Shown here piece after piece: positions 54,615 through 62,786 of a DNA stretch of 64,000 nucleotides. The position numbers were made by a program, and so were the translations under genes. The notes beneath the pieces are model-generated. The model was not told where the DNA came from, made no database searches, and was given only the letters and a program-made list of their open reading frames with translations. The number at the start of each line of letters is the position of its first letter. Positions within the stretch are counted from its first letter, which is position 1. Source of the stretch: Streptomyces sp. NBC_01197 (lineage in GTDB: Bacteria > Actinomycetota > Actinomycetes > Streptomycetales > Streptomycetaceae); the NCBI RefSeq assembly GCF_036010505.1, contig NZ_CP108569.1:1550001-1614000 (forward strand), read 5' to 3'.

Positions 54615-56381
54615 ACCGGGTAAGGGCGCACGCGTCGTCACGGTGGTCGGCCACCTCTCTTCCGCGGTCGCCCGGGTCCGGCCGGACCGCGCGGCGCATG
54701 GCGGGCCGGCACGCCGCTCCGGGCGGATGGCCGACCAGAAACGGCCGTTCGAAACCCGTGCCAGGTCAGCGGGGAGCACGACCCTCCGGCCGAGGGAACC
54801 GCCGCCGGCCGGGCCGAGCCTCGCACAGCGACTACGCCGTCCCGCCGGCGCACGCATCGGCGGGACGGGACATGGCCGACGGGGCAGGTGGCTCAGAACG
54901 GGCAGGCACCGCCGTCAAGGCGGACAGGCCGTGATTTTCGGTCAGCCGGGAACGATTGACCGGACGGAAAAGCAATCCGTCATTAATGTCACGGTATTTT
55001 CGTGAGCGTTTTCACCGGTCGCCCTTCACCACCGGATACGAAAAAGCAGACATTACCGCCGCACGCCGGGACATGTGTCGTACATCATGAAGTACAGGTT
55101 GGCCGAATCATTACCGGCCTCGCCTGCGAAGGAAAGACGGGGGCGGGCAACCGCGGCCGCTCGGAGGATGTGACCCCCGGTGCGCGATAACCGCACGAGG
55201 GAGCGTCTCGGAAACTCGGTGTGTGCCAAGAGGTTTCAGGCTTTTCGGGCGCGGCGTGGCCGTTCGCTGTCGCTGTCCGGTGGTCCGGATCTGGGGGTGG
55301 GAATGTGGGCCTTGGTGGTATGCGGGGGGGGTGGAAGCCGGTCCGCTCGGCGGCGTCAGTACGCCGTCGGAGGTTCCGTGCGGGAGCCGCCCGCGCCGTG
55401 CCGGCGGAAGCTTCGGGCGAGTGGGGCGGGTACCAGGCACCCGCCCAAGACGGGCTGGTGCCTTCCCGGCCTGCCACGCCGGACACCGCACCCACCCCGG
55501 CGGGGGGTGGTCGCGGGGAGCGTACGCACGTCGGGCCTGCGGCGGGAAGTCACCGCCACCGCGCTGACCGGAGCGGGCGCTGAGTGGTTGCCCGAGGGCG
55601 CGTGAGCTGCGCCGCCGGTGGGGGTCGGCCGCGCTCTGCCGGGGGTGGGGCCGGCCTTGCCCGAGGTGGGTCCTGGGGCCGCGCGGGCAGGGCGGGGCCG
55701 TGGCGGTCGGCGGGTGCGGCGCAGGCGGCGGTGGCCTGCTCAGGTCGACATACCGGGCGGACGGTACCTCACAGGTGGCGCGTTCGGCGCCGGTGGCGCG
55801 GCCGGTGGCGCGTTCGGTCACACGGTTGGGAGCGGACGAGCAGGTCGCGTGCGCCGATTGGGCGGGCTGCCGCATGGTCGCGGTCCATCGACGGACCGCA
55901 CTGGGCGCACTGCGCCCACTTCCAGCCGTGCAGCCGTGCTTCAGCACCGGCAGGACCCCCGGCCTCCGCGGAAAGCTCCTCGGACCACGACACCGCACCG
56001 GGAAACGGAAAGCGGCCCAGCGACATTCACCGCCTTCCCGGGTTCCGTCCGCGCGCCACGGACGGGTCCGGTCCGGGAAACGGCGCTTCGATATATCGCG
56101 GTGAAAGGCCGTCGGAAAGAACGAACAGTGCCCTGCCGGGTTGACAGCGCGGGATTTCGTCCGCCGGTGGCAGAATGTCTTCCGCGTTTCCATGACCCTT
56201 GCACCTGCCCTCTCCGTGGAGGAATGCAACCGGCCTTTGGAAGCGGGCGATACGCGACCGCGGGGGCAGGCTGCCCCCGGTCCGCTGCCGGAAAATAGCT
56301 TGCTGGTTCCGGTCTTGACCTCACAGGTCGGCGAGTCGCCCACCCAGCTGTCGTTCTTCTGCGAGCTCTGCCCTTCGGCCG
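54615..56381. other. Long stretch without a recognisable gene
   Basis: About 1.77 kb between the operon promoter and the end of prs. Many long open frames exist on both strands, but all are Pro/Arg-rich, low in sequence complexity and typical of high-GC shadow frames. The stretch 54930-55110 is distinctly AT-richer and contains ACATCATGAAGTAC-type partial palindromes, so regulatory sites or an RNA are possible. No family was recognised. Confidence 0.5.
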
Positions 56382-57367
56382 TCAGGCGCTCTCGAACAAG
56401 CCCGTGACGGAGCCTTCCTGGAAGATCTCGCGGATGGCGCGCGCGAGCATCGGGGCGATGGAGAGCACCGTCAGTTTGTCCAGGTCCAGGGCGACCGGGT
56501 CGGGCAGGGTGTCAGTGAAGACGAACTCACTGACCCGCGAGTTCTTCAGCCGGTCGACGGCCGGCCCGGAGAGCACGCCGTGCGTGGCGGTCACGACGAC
56601 GTCCTCGGCGCCGTGGGCGAACAGCGCGCGTCGGCCGCGGCGCAGATCGTGCCGCCGGTGTCGACCATGTCGTCCACCAGCACGCAAACCCGGCCGCGCA
56701 CGTCGCCCACCACCTCGTGCACCGTGACCTGGTGGGCCACCTCCTTGTCACGGCGCTTGTGCACGATCGCCAGGGGCGCCCCCAGCCGGTCACACCACCG
56801 GTCCGCCACCCGCACTCGTCCGGCGTCCGGCGTCCGGCGTCCGGCGAGACCACGGTCAGCCGGGCCGGGTCGAAGCGCGCGGCGACGTGGTCGGCGAGGG
56901 TGGGAAGCGCGAAGAGGTGGTCGACGGGGCCGTCGAAGAAGCCCTGGATCTGGTCGGTGTGCAGATCCACCGCGAGGATGCGGTCGGCACCCGCGGTGCG
57001 CACCAGGTCGGCGACGAGCCGCGCGGAGATCGGTTCACGGCCCAGGTGCTTCTTGTCCTGCCGTGTGTAGCCGTAGAAGGGGGTGATGAGCGTGACGGTG
57101 CGTGCCGACGCCCGCTTCAGGGCGTCCACCATGATGAGCTGCTCCATGATCCACTTGTTCGGGGCCGGTGTGACTCTGAATCAGGAAGCAGTCGGCACCG
57201 CGGACGGACTCCTCGTAGCGGACGTAGATCTCGCCGTTGGCGAAGTCACGGATGGTGGTGGGGACGATGTGCACGCCCAGTTCTCGCGCGACGTCCTCAG
57301 CGAGCGTGGGGTGGGCGCGGCCGGAGAAGAGCATCAGCTTTCGCTGTCCGGTCGTGAAGCCGGTCAC
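56382..57367 (-). pseudogene. prs: Ribose-phosphate pyrophosphokinase (PRPP synthase), three frameshifts
   Basis: ATG 57367 starts a PRPP synthase: RKLMLFSGRAHPTLAEDVAREL, NGEIYVRYEESVRG, then QSHT. An extra base near 57165 breaks the frame; it resumes with [20 protein letters not shown] (the family RQDKK site) and [13 protein letters not shown]. At 56817-56850 a CGGCGTC heptamer is present two copies too many, shifting again before [13 protein letters not shown] and [12 protein letters not shown] (the PRPP-binding loop). A third shift, a GC duplication near 56620, precedes the true end GLFESA. Repaired, it would be about 320 residues and complete. A cluster-specific second copy is likely, supplying PRPP to the UbiA-type enzyme. 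Confidence 0.85.
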
Positions 57368-57740
57368 GGCAGAGGTCTCCTAACGGTGCGGCACCGCGGT
57401 GACGCGGTACGGAGGGGGGGTCGACGCCGTGCGAGCGCAGGGGGGACCCAGTCCCGTCCGGCCCCGGAGGGGGAACGAGCGCCGGGGGGCCGTCGGTCGA
57501 CCGGCGGGGTGAGAACGCGCGGCGGCCACCCGCGCCGTGGGGGCGCCGGGCGTGTGGTCCGCAGCCCGCCGCCGGGCCCGGCCCACCGGCCGCACAGCAC
57601 CAAGCATCTCCCGGTGTCCCCCGGGTTACTCCTCCCGCCTTCGACCGGCCGGCGCACCCCGGTGCCGAATCCCGCGGTCGCCAACGACCATGCCGTTGCG
57701 CTACCGTGTCATCGCAGCACGCTAGTAGCCGCGGTATGGC

Positions 57741-57752
57741 GGGAGCGCTCCC
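57741..57752. promoter_or_regulatory. CebR-like operator upstream of prs
   Basis: GGGAGCGCTCCC is a perfect 12-bp palindrome; the 14-bp window CGGGAGCGCTCCCA matches the CebR box at 13 of 14 positions. It lies in the 411-bp gap between the LuxR-type gene and prs (both minus strand), about 375 bp before the prs start. The rest of the gap shows no gene. Confidence 0.65.
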
Positions 57753-57778
57753 ACTACTGCGGGACGTCGACCGGGTCC

Positions 57779-58813
57779 TCATTCGGACGGTGTTTCCAGG
57801 GCTTCCGCGTCGACGAATTCACGGATCGCGAAGCCGGCCTGGAAACGCGTCTCGGAATCAAAACGCTGCATAATCTCGGATATGTGCTTGCGGCAGGTGC
57901 GCAGTGATATCGCGAGGCGCCGCGCGATCATGTCGTCGCGCATACCGTCAGCCAGCATCCTGATAATCGACCGCTGCACGCCCTCGGCCAGAGCGCCGTT
58001 TCCCACGCTCGACCGGAAAGGCGTTCCGTGAGTCCATGCCGCGTCGAAAACACGGCAGAGGAAACGCACCGTCAAAGGCTGGGTCACCACGGTCGCGCCC
58101 TCCGGCGCCTCCGCGTCCGCCAGGAAGGCGACAGAGCGGTCGAAGGCGATGAAACGGGGCGGCAGGTCCGCTAGGGTGCGCACCTGCGCGCCGTGGCCCA
58201 CCGCCTTCTCCACGTACGCCTGGGTGGGCCGGTCACGCCGGGCCGCGTGCTGGTAGAGCACCTTCATGCGTACGCCCCGGCCCAGCATCGCCAGGTCGCG
58301 GTCGACCACCTCCCGCAGCAGTTGCGCCGGCCGCCCGCCGCCGGGCTGGCAGGTCAGCACCTCTTCCACGCAGGCCGAAGCGGCCTCCTCGATCAGTTCG
58401 TTGACCGTGCCGGTGTCCGGGATGCGCAGCGGTCCGTCGCCGTCCCCGCCCTCCAGGGTGAGCGTCTGGAACAGCGCCCGCAGGCCGGCCGCACCCCGCC
58501 GCACCGCCCCGAGGGAGTCCAGCGCCTCCCGCAGCGAGTGCTCCATGCCGCCGGTGAGCAGCCCGAAGGCCAGCTCGACGGGTACCGCCTCCATCCGCTT
58601 GTCCGGGGCCTCGACGGGGACTCCCGCACCGCCGACGGTACGCAGCAGATGAAGAGATCGTAAATTTTCCAGGACTTCTTCCGCCTCTTTCACCGAAATG
58701 CCGAGTTCCTGAGCGGCGTCCCGGCCGTCAATGCCGCCTCTCCGTCGGGCCCGCTCGTATACCTGCGCCCCGATGCGCTCCAGTTTCCCGTCCCCAGAAT
58801 CCAGTATCGACAT
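57779..58813 (-). CDS. LuxR-type transcriptional regulator
   Basis: A 344-residue regulator. The C-terminal helix-turn-helix (about residues 280-335) reads MIARRLAISLRTCRKHISEI and RFQAGFAIREF. The N terminus (about 10-70, YERARRRGGIDGRDAAQELG, then EVLENLRSLHLLR) resembles a TrmB/winged-helix unit, and the middle a phospholipase-D-like effector domain. This architecture is frequent among pathway-specific regulators of Streptomyces biosynthetic clusters. The start ATG 58813 precedes prs and is divergent from the epimerase operon. It probably activates one or both cluster operons. Confidence 0.85.
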   Translation of the reverse strand: MSILDSGDGKLERIGAQVYERARRRGGIDGRDAAQELGISVKEAEEVLENLRSLHLLRTVGGAGVPVEAPDKRMEAVPVELAFGLLTGGMEHSLREALDSLGAVRRGAAGLRALFQTLTLEGGDGDGPLRIPDTGTVNELIEEAASACVEEVLTCQPGGGRPAQLLREVVDRDLAMLGRGVRMKVLYQHAARRDRPTQAYVEKAVGHGAQVRTLADLPPRFIAFDRSVAFLADAEAPEGATVVTQPLTVRFLCRVFDAAWTHGTPFRSSVGNGALAEGVQRSIIRMLADGMRDDMIARRLAISLRTCRKHISEIMQRFDSETRFQAGFAIREFVDAEALETPSE

Positions 58814-59380
58814 CCTTCGCCTTCCGTGAGGGCATTTGCTGCATGCATCAAGATGCAGTCACGATCACTGTACATTCACTTGCGGCGGCACCGATGATCT
58901 GTAGGACATCGGTCGATCAAAGGGTCTCCTCAATGCGCGTTCCCTGCCGTTTGCAAAGCGAATTCCCTGACTCGTATGACACCGCCTGGGGTGGCCGGCC
59001 GGAAGACACTCCCCGGCCCGGCACCGCACCCGCCACCGGCCAGTAGTCCGCGCCGCCCGCGCCCGGAGCGCCCGTGCCGCGCTCCGTACCGGCGTCGGCA
59101 GCACCCCCGGCGACTGACCGGTACACCGACCAGTAAACAGCGCGACACGGACGTGACCCGCGGAACCTCCGCCCCGGGCCCCTCGCAACGATGCGGGCGC
59201 CGCCCCCCGGGCAGGCCCCGGCCGCGCAGGAGAGGGCAGACCCCCGCTGCGGCGTCCGCCCTCTCCTGCGCGGCAGGCGCGAGGAGCGCCCTCCCCCCAC
59301 GGCAACGACGCCGTGCCTGCGCGAGGCTCCCACGGACTGCCGCGCCCCCCACACGACACATTCCACCGAAGAGGTGTTGC
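58814..59380. other. Divergent regulatory gap between the LuxR-type and epimerase genes
   Basis: About 570 bp with no supported gene. The part next to the LuxR gene (58840-58940) is AT-richer and should hold its promoter. A strong hairpin lies at 59222-59273. The remaining sequence is GC-rich and non-periodic. Confidence 0.5.
59222..59273. promoter_or_regulatory. Long perfect hairpin upstream of the epimerase operon
   Basis: CCGCGCAGGAGAGGGC (59222-59237) and its exact complement (59258-59273) form a 16-bp stem around a 20-nt loop. It would be in the 5' leader of the epimerase transcript if the promoter lies upstream. The loop-side sequence CAGGAGAG resembles a ribosome site. It could be an attenuator, an RNA-stability element or a repressor site. 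Confidence 0.55.
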
Positions 59381-59494
59381 ATGTCCCGCTTGTACGCTTC
59401 CCCGAGCCCGGTCCGAAGCCGACGGAGATCGCCTCAGACCGCCAGGCACCTGTACCTGTCCCCCGCCCACACCGCCCCGGCCGGCGCGTGGTGA
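59381..59494 (+). CDS. Small ORF (37 codons) coupled to the epimerase gene
   Basis: ATG 59381 follows GAAGAGGTG at ideal spacing and encodes a basic 37-residue peptide (starts MSRLYASPSPVRSRRR, ends APAGAW). Its TGA (59492-59494) overlaps the GTG start of the epimerase in a GTGA, so it could serve as a translated leader that delivers ribosomes to a gene lacking its own ribosome site. No family is recognised. Whether the peptide itself has a function is open. Confidence 0.45.
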   Translation: MSRLYASPSPVRSRRRSPQTARHLYLSPAHTAPAGAW

Positions 59495-60531
59495 GCCGCG
59501 TCGTCGTGACCGGGGCCGCCGGGATGCTCGGCACCGCCCTGGTCGACCGCTTCGTCCGGGACGGCCGTCAGGTCGTCGGCCTGGACCTGGTCCCGCCCGC
59601 CGCCGCCCACCCGGACGTGGAGTGGATCGAGGGCGACATCCGGGACCCCACCGCCGTCGGCAAGGCGGTACGGGGAGCCGATCTGGTCCTGCACAGCGCG
59701 ACCGCGTTGCCCACGTACGCCGAGCACGAGATCCATTCCATCAACGTGGACGGCGCACGCACCCTGCTCACCGGGTGCCGGGAGGCGGACGTGCCCCGCG
59801 TCATCCACCTGTCCTCCGCCGCGGTGTACGGCGTGCCCGGGACCGTGCCGACGCCGGAGACGCACCCGCCAGGGCCCTGTGATCCCTACAGCCGCTCCAA
59901 GGCCGCGGCGGAGGAGGTCGTGGCCGAGTTCCGCGCGGCCGGCATGGTGATACCGGTGTTGCGCGCCAAGACCTTCGTCGGCCCCGGCAGGCTCGGCCTG
60001 TTCGCCATGCTCTTCGAATGGGCGGACGAGGGCCACAACTTCCCCATGCTGGGCGGTGGTGACGTGCGCTCCCAGATGCTCGACGTGGACGACCTGGTCG
60101 ACGCGGTCACCGCCGCCGCGGTCCACCCGGACGACAACGCTGTCAACACGGCGTTCAACATCGCCGCCACCGAGTTCCGCACGCTGCGCCAGGACTTCCA
60201 GTCCGTGCTCGACGCTGCGGGCCACGGCAAGCGCGTGGTCGCCCTCCCGACCGCACCCGCCGTGGGCGTGCTCAAGGCGCTCAGCCGCACAGGGCTTTCC
60301 CCCGTCTACGGCAGGCTGCTGCAGAAACTCCAGGTGGACAGTTACGTCTCCACCGAGCGCGCGGCCGAGGCCCTCGCCTTCCGTCCCAGGTACTCCAACC
60401 GCGAGGCGCTGCTGCGCACCTTCGCATGGTGGCGGCGCGAGCACGCCCGCGGCCAGGGCGCTCCGACCGGGCGGACCAGCCGTGCGCCCTGGAAACAGGG
60501 CGCCCTCTCCCTCGGCAAGGCGTTGTTCTGA
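59491..60531 (+). CDS. NAD-dependent epimerase/dehydratase (extended SDR), sugar-nucleotide type
   Basis: A 346-residue Rossmann enzyme: VVVTGAAGMLGTALV at the N terminus, LHSATALPTYAEHEIHSINV, the HLSSAAVYG segment with catalytic Ser/Thr, and YSRSK (Tyr133, Lys137). The C terminus (about 240-346) is longer than in simple UDP-glucose epimerases. GTG 59491 was chosen because family sequence begins directly there; it overlaps the small ORF. It probably modifies a nucleotide- or lipid-linked sugar in this cluster. First of a four-gene plus-strand operon. Confidence 0.85.
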   Translation: MSRVVVTGAAGMLGTALVDRFVRDGRQVVGLDLVPPAAAHPDVEWIEGDIRDPTAVGKAVRGADLVLHSATALPTYAEHEIHSINVDGARTLLTGCREADVPRVIHLSSAAVYGVPGTVPTPETHPPGPCDPYSRSKAAAEEVVAEFRAAGMVIPVLRAKTFVGPGRLGLFAMLFEWADEGHNFPMLGGGDVRSQMLDVDDLVDAVTAAAVHPDDNAVNTAFNIAATEFRTLRQDFQSVLDAAGHGKRVVALPTAPAVGVLKALSRTGLSPVYGRLLQKLQVDSYVSTERAAEALAFRPRYSNREALLRTFAWWRREHARGQGAPTGRTSRAPWKQGALSLGKALF

Positions 60532-60632
60532 TGACACCCGGCCGCCGCGGATTCCCTCCCGCGCCGCGCCCGCCGACGCCTCCTCCCTCCCGGACCACCG
60601 TTCACGACGCGCCTCCCACTTCTAGGAGAGCC

Positions 60633-61640
60633 ATGTCCGTTGCGGATTCCGCCCCCCGCCCCTCTGCCACCGAGGGCGCCGCACCTTCACGCCTCACCGT
60701 CGGCGCACCGCCGGGCGCCGTGTCCGCGCCGCCCGCGCCGCAGCTGCCGCCGCCCCATCCCTTGCCGTACCGGCGGGGACCGGTACGCGCCCTCGTCGCG
60801 CTCGCCCGGCCCAAGCACTGGGTGAAGAACATCTTCGTCATCGCCCTGCCGGTGCTGCTCACCGGGACGGTGACCCCGTCGGCGCTGCGTGCCGTGGGCG
60901 TCGCCGTCGCCCTGTTCATCACCGCGTCGGCGAGCGTGTACGTGCTCAACGACCTGGTGGACCGCGAGCGCGACCGGCTGCACCCCGTCAAGCGCCACCG
61001 CCCGCTCGCCGCAGGTGAGTTGAGCGCCCGGTCCGCGTGCCTGGCGCTCGGTGTGCTGCTCGCCGTGCTGGCCGCCGGGGTGCTGCTCGGCGGCGTGGAC
61101 CGGTACTGGCCAGTGCCGGTCTACCTCGCCCTCAACGTCGCCTACAGCTTCCGCCTCAAGCACCTGCCGATCGTCGACGTGTTCGCCCTCGCCGGCGGGT
61201 TCGTACTGCGGGCCGCCGAGGGTTACCTGGCGCCGGGCCTGACCCCGTCCGCCTGGCTGCTGATGTGCGTCTTCACGCTCTGCCTGGTGCTCGCCCTGGG
61301 CAAGCGGCGACGCGAACTGAGCGAGAGCGGCAGCTCGCACCGCCCGGCGCTGACCGGCTACACGACCCAACTGCTCGACTACATGGTGGTGGTCAGCGCC
61401 AGCCTCTCGGTGATGATCTACGTCGTCCATCTGTTCGTCCCGCCGTCCCACCCGGCCGCGATAGTCCTGATCCTGGTGACGGTACCGTGCGCGATCTTCG
61501 CGCTCTTCCGCTACCTCCAGGTCGTCCTCGTCCACGGCGGTGGCGGCGACCCGGTCCGGATGCTGCTCAGCGACCGGGTGCTGATGGCCGTGGGACTGCT
61601 GTGGGCCGTACTGATCGTGCTGCTGCCCGCCCCGGCCTGA
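60633..61640 (+). CDS. UbiA-family decaprenyl-phosphate phosphoribosyltransferase-like protein
   Basis: A 335-residue membrane protein with about nine TM segments after a Pro/Ala-rich N-terminal arm. The prenyl-phosphate/metal motif NDLVDRERDRLHPVKRHRP starts at Asn106, and the sequence RPKHWVKN at about residue 58 is the pattern of DPPR synthases (Rv3806c type), which join PRPP to polyprenyl phosphate. ATG 60633 has AGGAGAG; an in-frame ATG at 60531 touching the epimerase stop is the alternative. With a PRPP synthase gene in the same cluster, use of PRPP is likely. Confidence 0.85.
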   Translation: MSVADSAPRPSATEGAAPSRLTVGAPPGAVSAPPAPQLPPPHPLPYRRGPVRALVALARPKHWVKNIFVIALPVLLTGTVTPSALRAVGVAVALFITASASVYVLNDLVDRERDRLHPVKRHRPLAAGELSARSACLALGVLLAVLAAGVLLGGVDRYWPVPVYLALNVAYSFRLKHLPIVDVFALAGGFVLRAAEGYLAPGLTPSAWLLMCVFTLCLVLALGKRRRELSESGSSHRPALTGYTTQLLDYMVVVSASLSVMIYVVHLFVPPSHPAAIVLILVTVPCAIFALFRYLQVVLVHGGGGDPVRMLLSDRVLMAVGLLWAVLIVLLPAPA

Positions 61641-61694
61641 CGACGGCAGGCCGTCCGCCCCGCACCGACCACCGCCTCCGAGAAAGGCACCGCC

Positions 61695-62786
61695 ATGTCC
61701 GGCGCACCGCTGGTGTCAGTGATCATCCCGAACTACAACTACAGCCGCACCCTGGGCCTGTCCATCCGCTCCGCGCTCGAGCAGGACTATCCGCACAAGG
61801 AGATCATCGTCGTCGACGACTGCAGTACCGACGACTCCCTGGCCACCGCTCAGGCGATACCCGGCATCACCGTGCTGAGCACGCCGGCCAACGGCGGCTC
61901 CGCGGTCGCCCGCAACCTCGGCGTCGAGCACGCCGCTGGCGAGATCCTGATGTTCCTCGACTCCGACGTCGCCCTCGCCCAGGGCGCGATCACCGAGGCC
62001 GTGGAGCAGTTGCTGGCCGACCCAGAGCTGGGCGCGGTCTGCGGCATGTACGAACCTGAACCGCTCATCCGTGACAGCCTGGTGGAGGAGGCCCGTTGCC
62101 TCCAGGCCTACTACTGGCGCTACGACTCCGAGGGCTCGGTCAGCTTCCTCATCTCCGCCATCTGCGCGACGCGCGCCGAGGTCTTCCACGAGATCGGCGG
62201 CTTCAACCCGCAGCTCCGGCAGACCGAGGAGGTCGACTTCGGCGAACGGCTGTCCCAGCGCTACGAGATACGGCTGACCAACCGCATGCGCGGCGCGCAC
62301 GACGACGACCACGAACTGTCCGCCCTGATCCGCAAGATGTTCGTGCGGGGCCGGTTGCGCGTGCCGCTGTACGCCCAGCGCAGGCGGCACGCCGAGGGGT
62401 TCGAGACCATGGCACGGTCCTGGGCCGCGCTGCTCAGTCTGGTCGCCGTCCTGCTGTTGTGCGCACCGCTGCTGCTCGGACCGCTCGGCTGGCTGCTGCC
62501 TGCCGCGGCGCTCACCGCGGTCGTCCTCTGCGACCTGGGAATGTACGCCTTCGTCGCGCGGCGCAAGGGCCTGCTGTTCATGTCCGCGTTCTTCGGCGTG
62601 ATGCTGGTCTTCAACGTCACCGTGGCCACCGCCGTCCTCTTCGGCGTGGTGCACTGGCTGCTCTCCCCGGGATTCCGCCGGCTCTACGAGCGTGAGCCAC
62701 GCGCCGATACCGCCGGCCCGGCACCGTGTGTGCCGGCGCCGCGGCGCGAGGCGAAGGACGAGACCGGTGGGATGCTCCTGCCATGA
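61695..62786 (+). CDS. Family-2 glycosyltransferase, membrane-anchored
   Basis: A 363-residue GT-A enzyme. The N-terminal domain has VSVIIPNYNYSRTL, IIVVDDCSTDDS, and the DxD-type MFLDSDV (about residue 97); EEVDFGERLSQRYE (about 178) gives the acceptor-side acid. Two or three C-terminal TM segments (about 240-335) anchor it. The polyprenyl-phospho-ribose made by the preceding enzyme or a nucleotide sugar could be its donor. The start has GAGAAAGG, and the stop overlaps the next start (ATGA). Confidence 0.85.
   Translation: MSGAPLVSVIIPNYNYSRTLGLSIRSALEQDYPHKEIIVVDDCSTDDSLATAQAIPGITVLSTPANGGSAVARNLGVEHAAGEILMFLDSDVALAQGAITEAVEQLLADPELGAVCGMYEPEPLIRDSLVEEARCLQAYYWRYDSEGSVSFLISAICATRAEVFHEIGGFNPQLRQTEEVDFGERLSQRYEIRLTNRMRGAHDDDHELSALIRKMFVRGRLRVPLYAQRRRHAEGFETMARSWAALLSLVAVLLLCAPLLLGPLGWLLPAAALTAVVLCDLGMYAFVARRKGLLFMSAFFGVMLVFNVTVATAVLFGVVHWLLSPGFRRLYEREPRADTAGPAPCVPAPRREAKDETGGMLLP

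Noticed and set aside
55111..56343. 410-codon minus-strand open frame in the gap before prs
   Set aside because: Pro/Arg/Ser-rich, no domain pattern, overlaps equally long frames on the other strand; typical stop-poor high-GC noise.
59381..59494. RiPP precursor for the radical SAM protein
   Set aside because: The peptide has no leader/core pattern or cleavage motif, lies 5 kb away on the opposite strand, and a leader role coupled to the epimerase is simpler; kept only as a small ORF.
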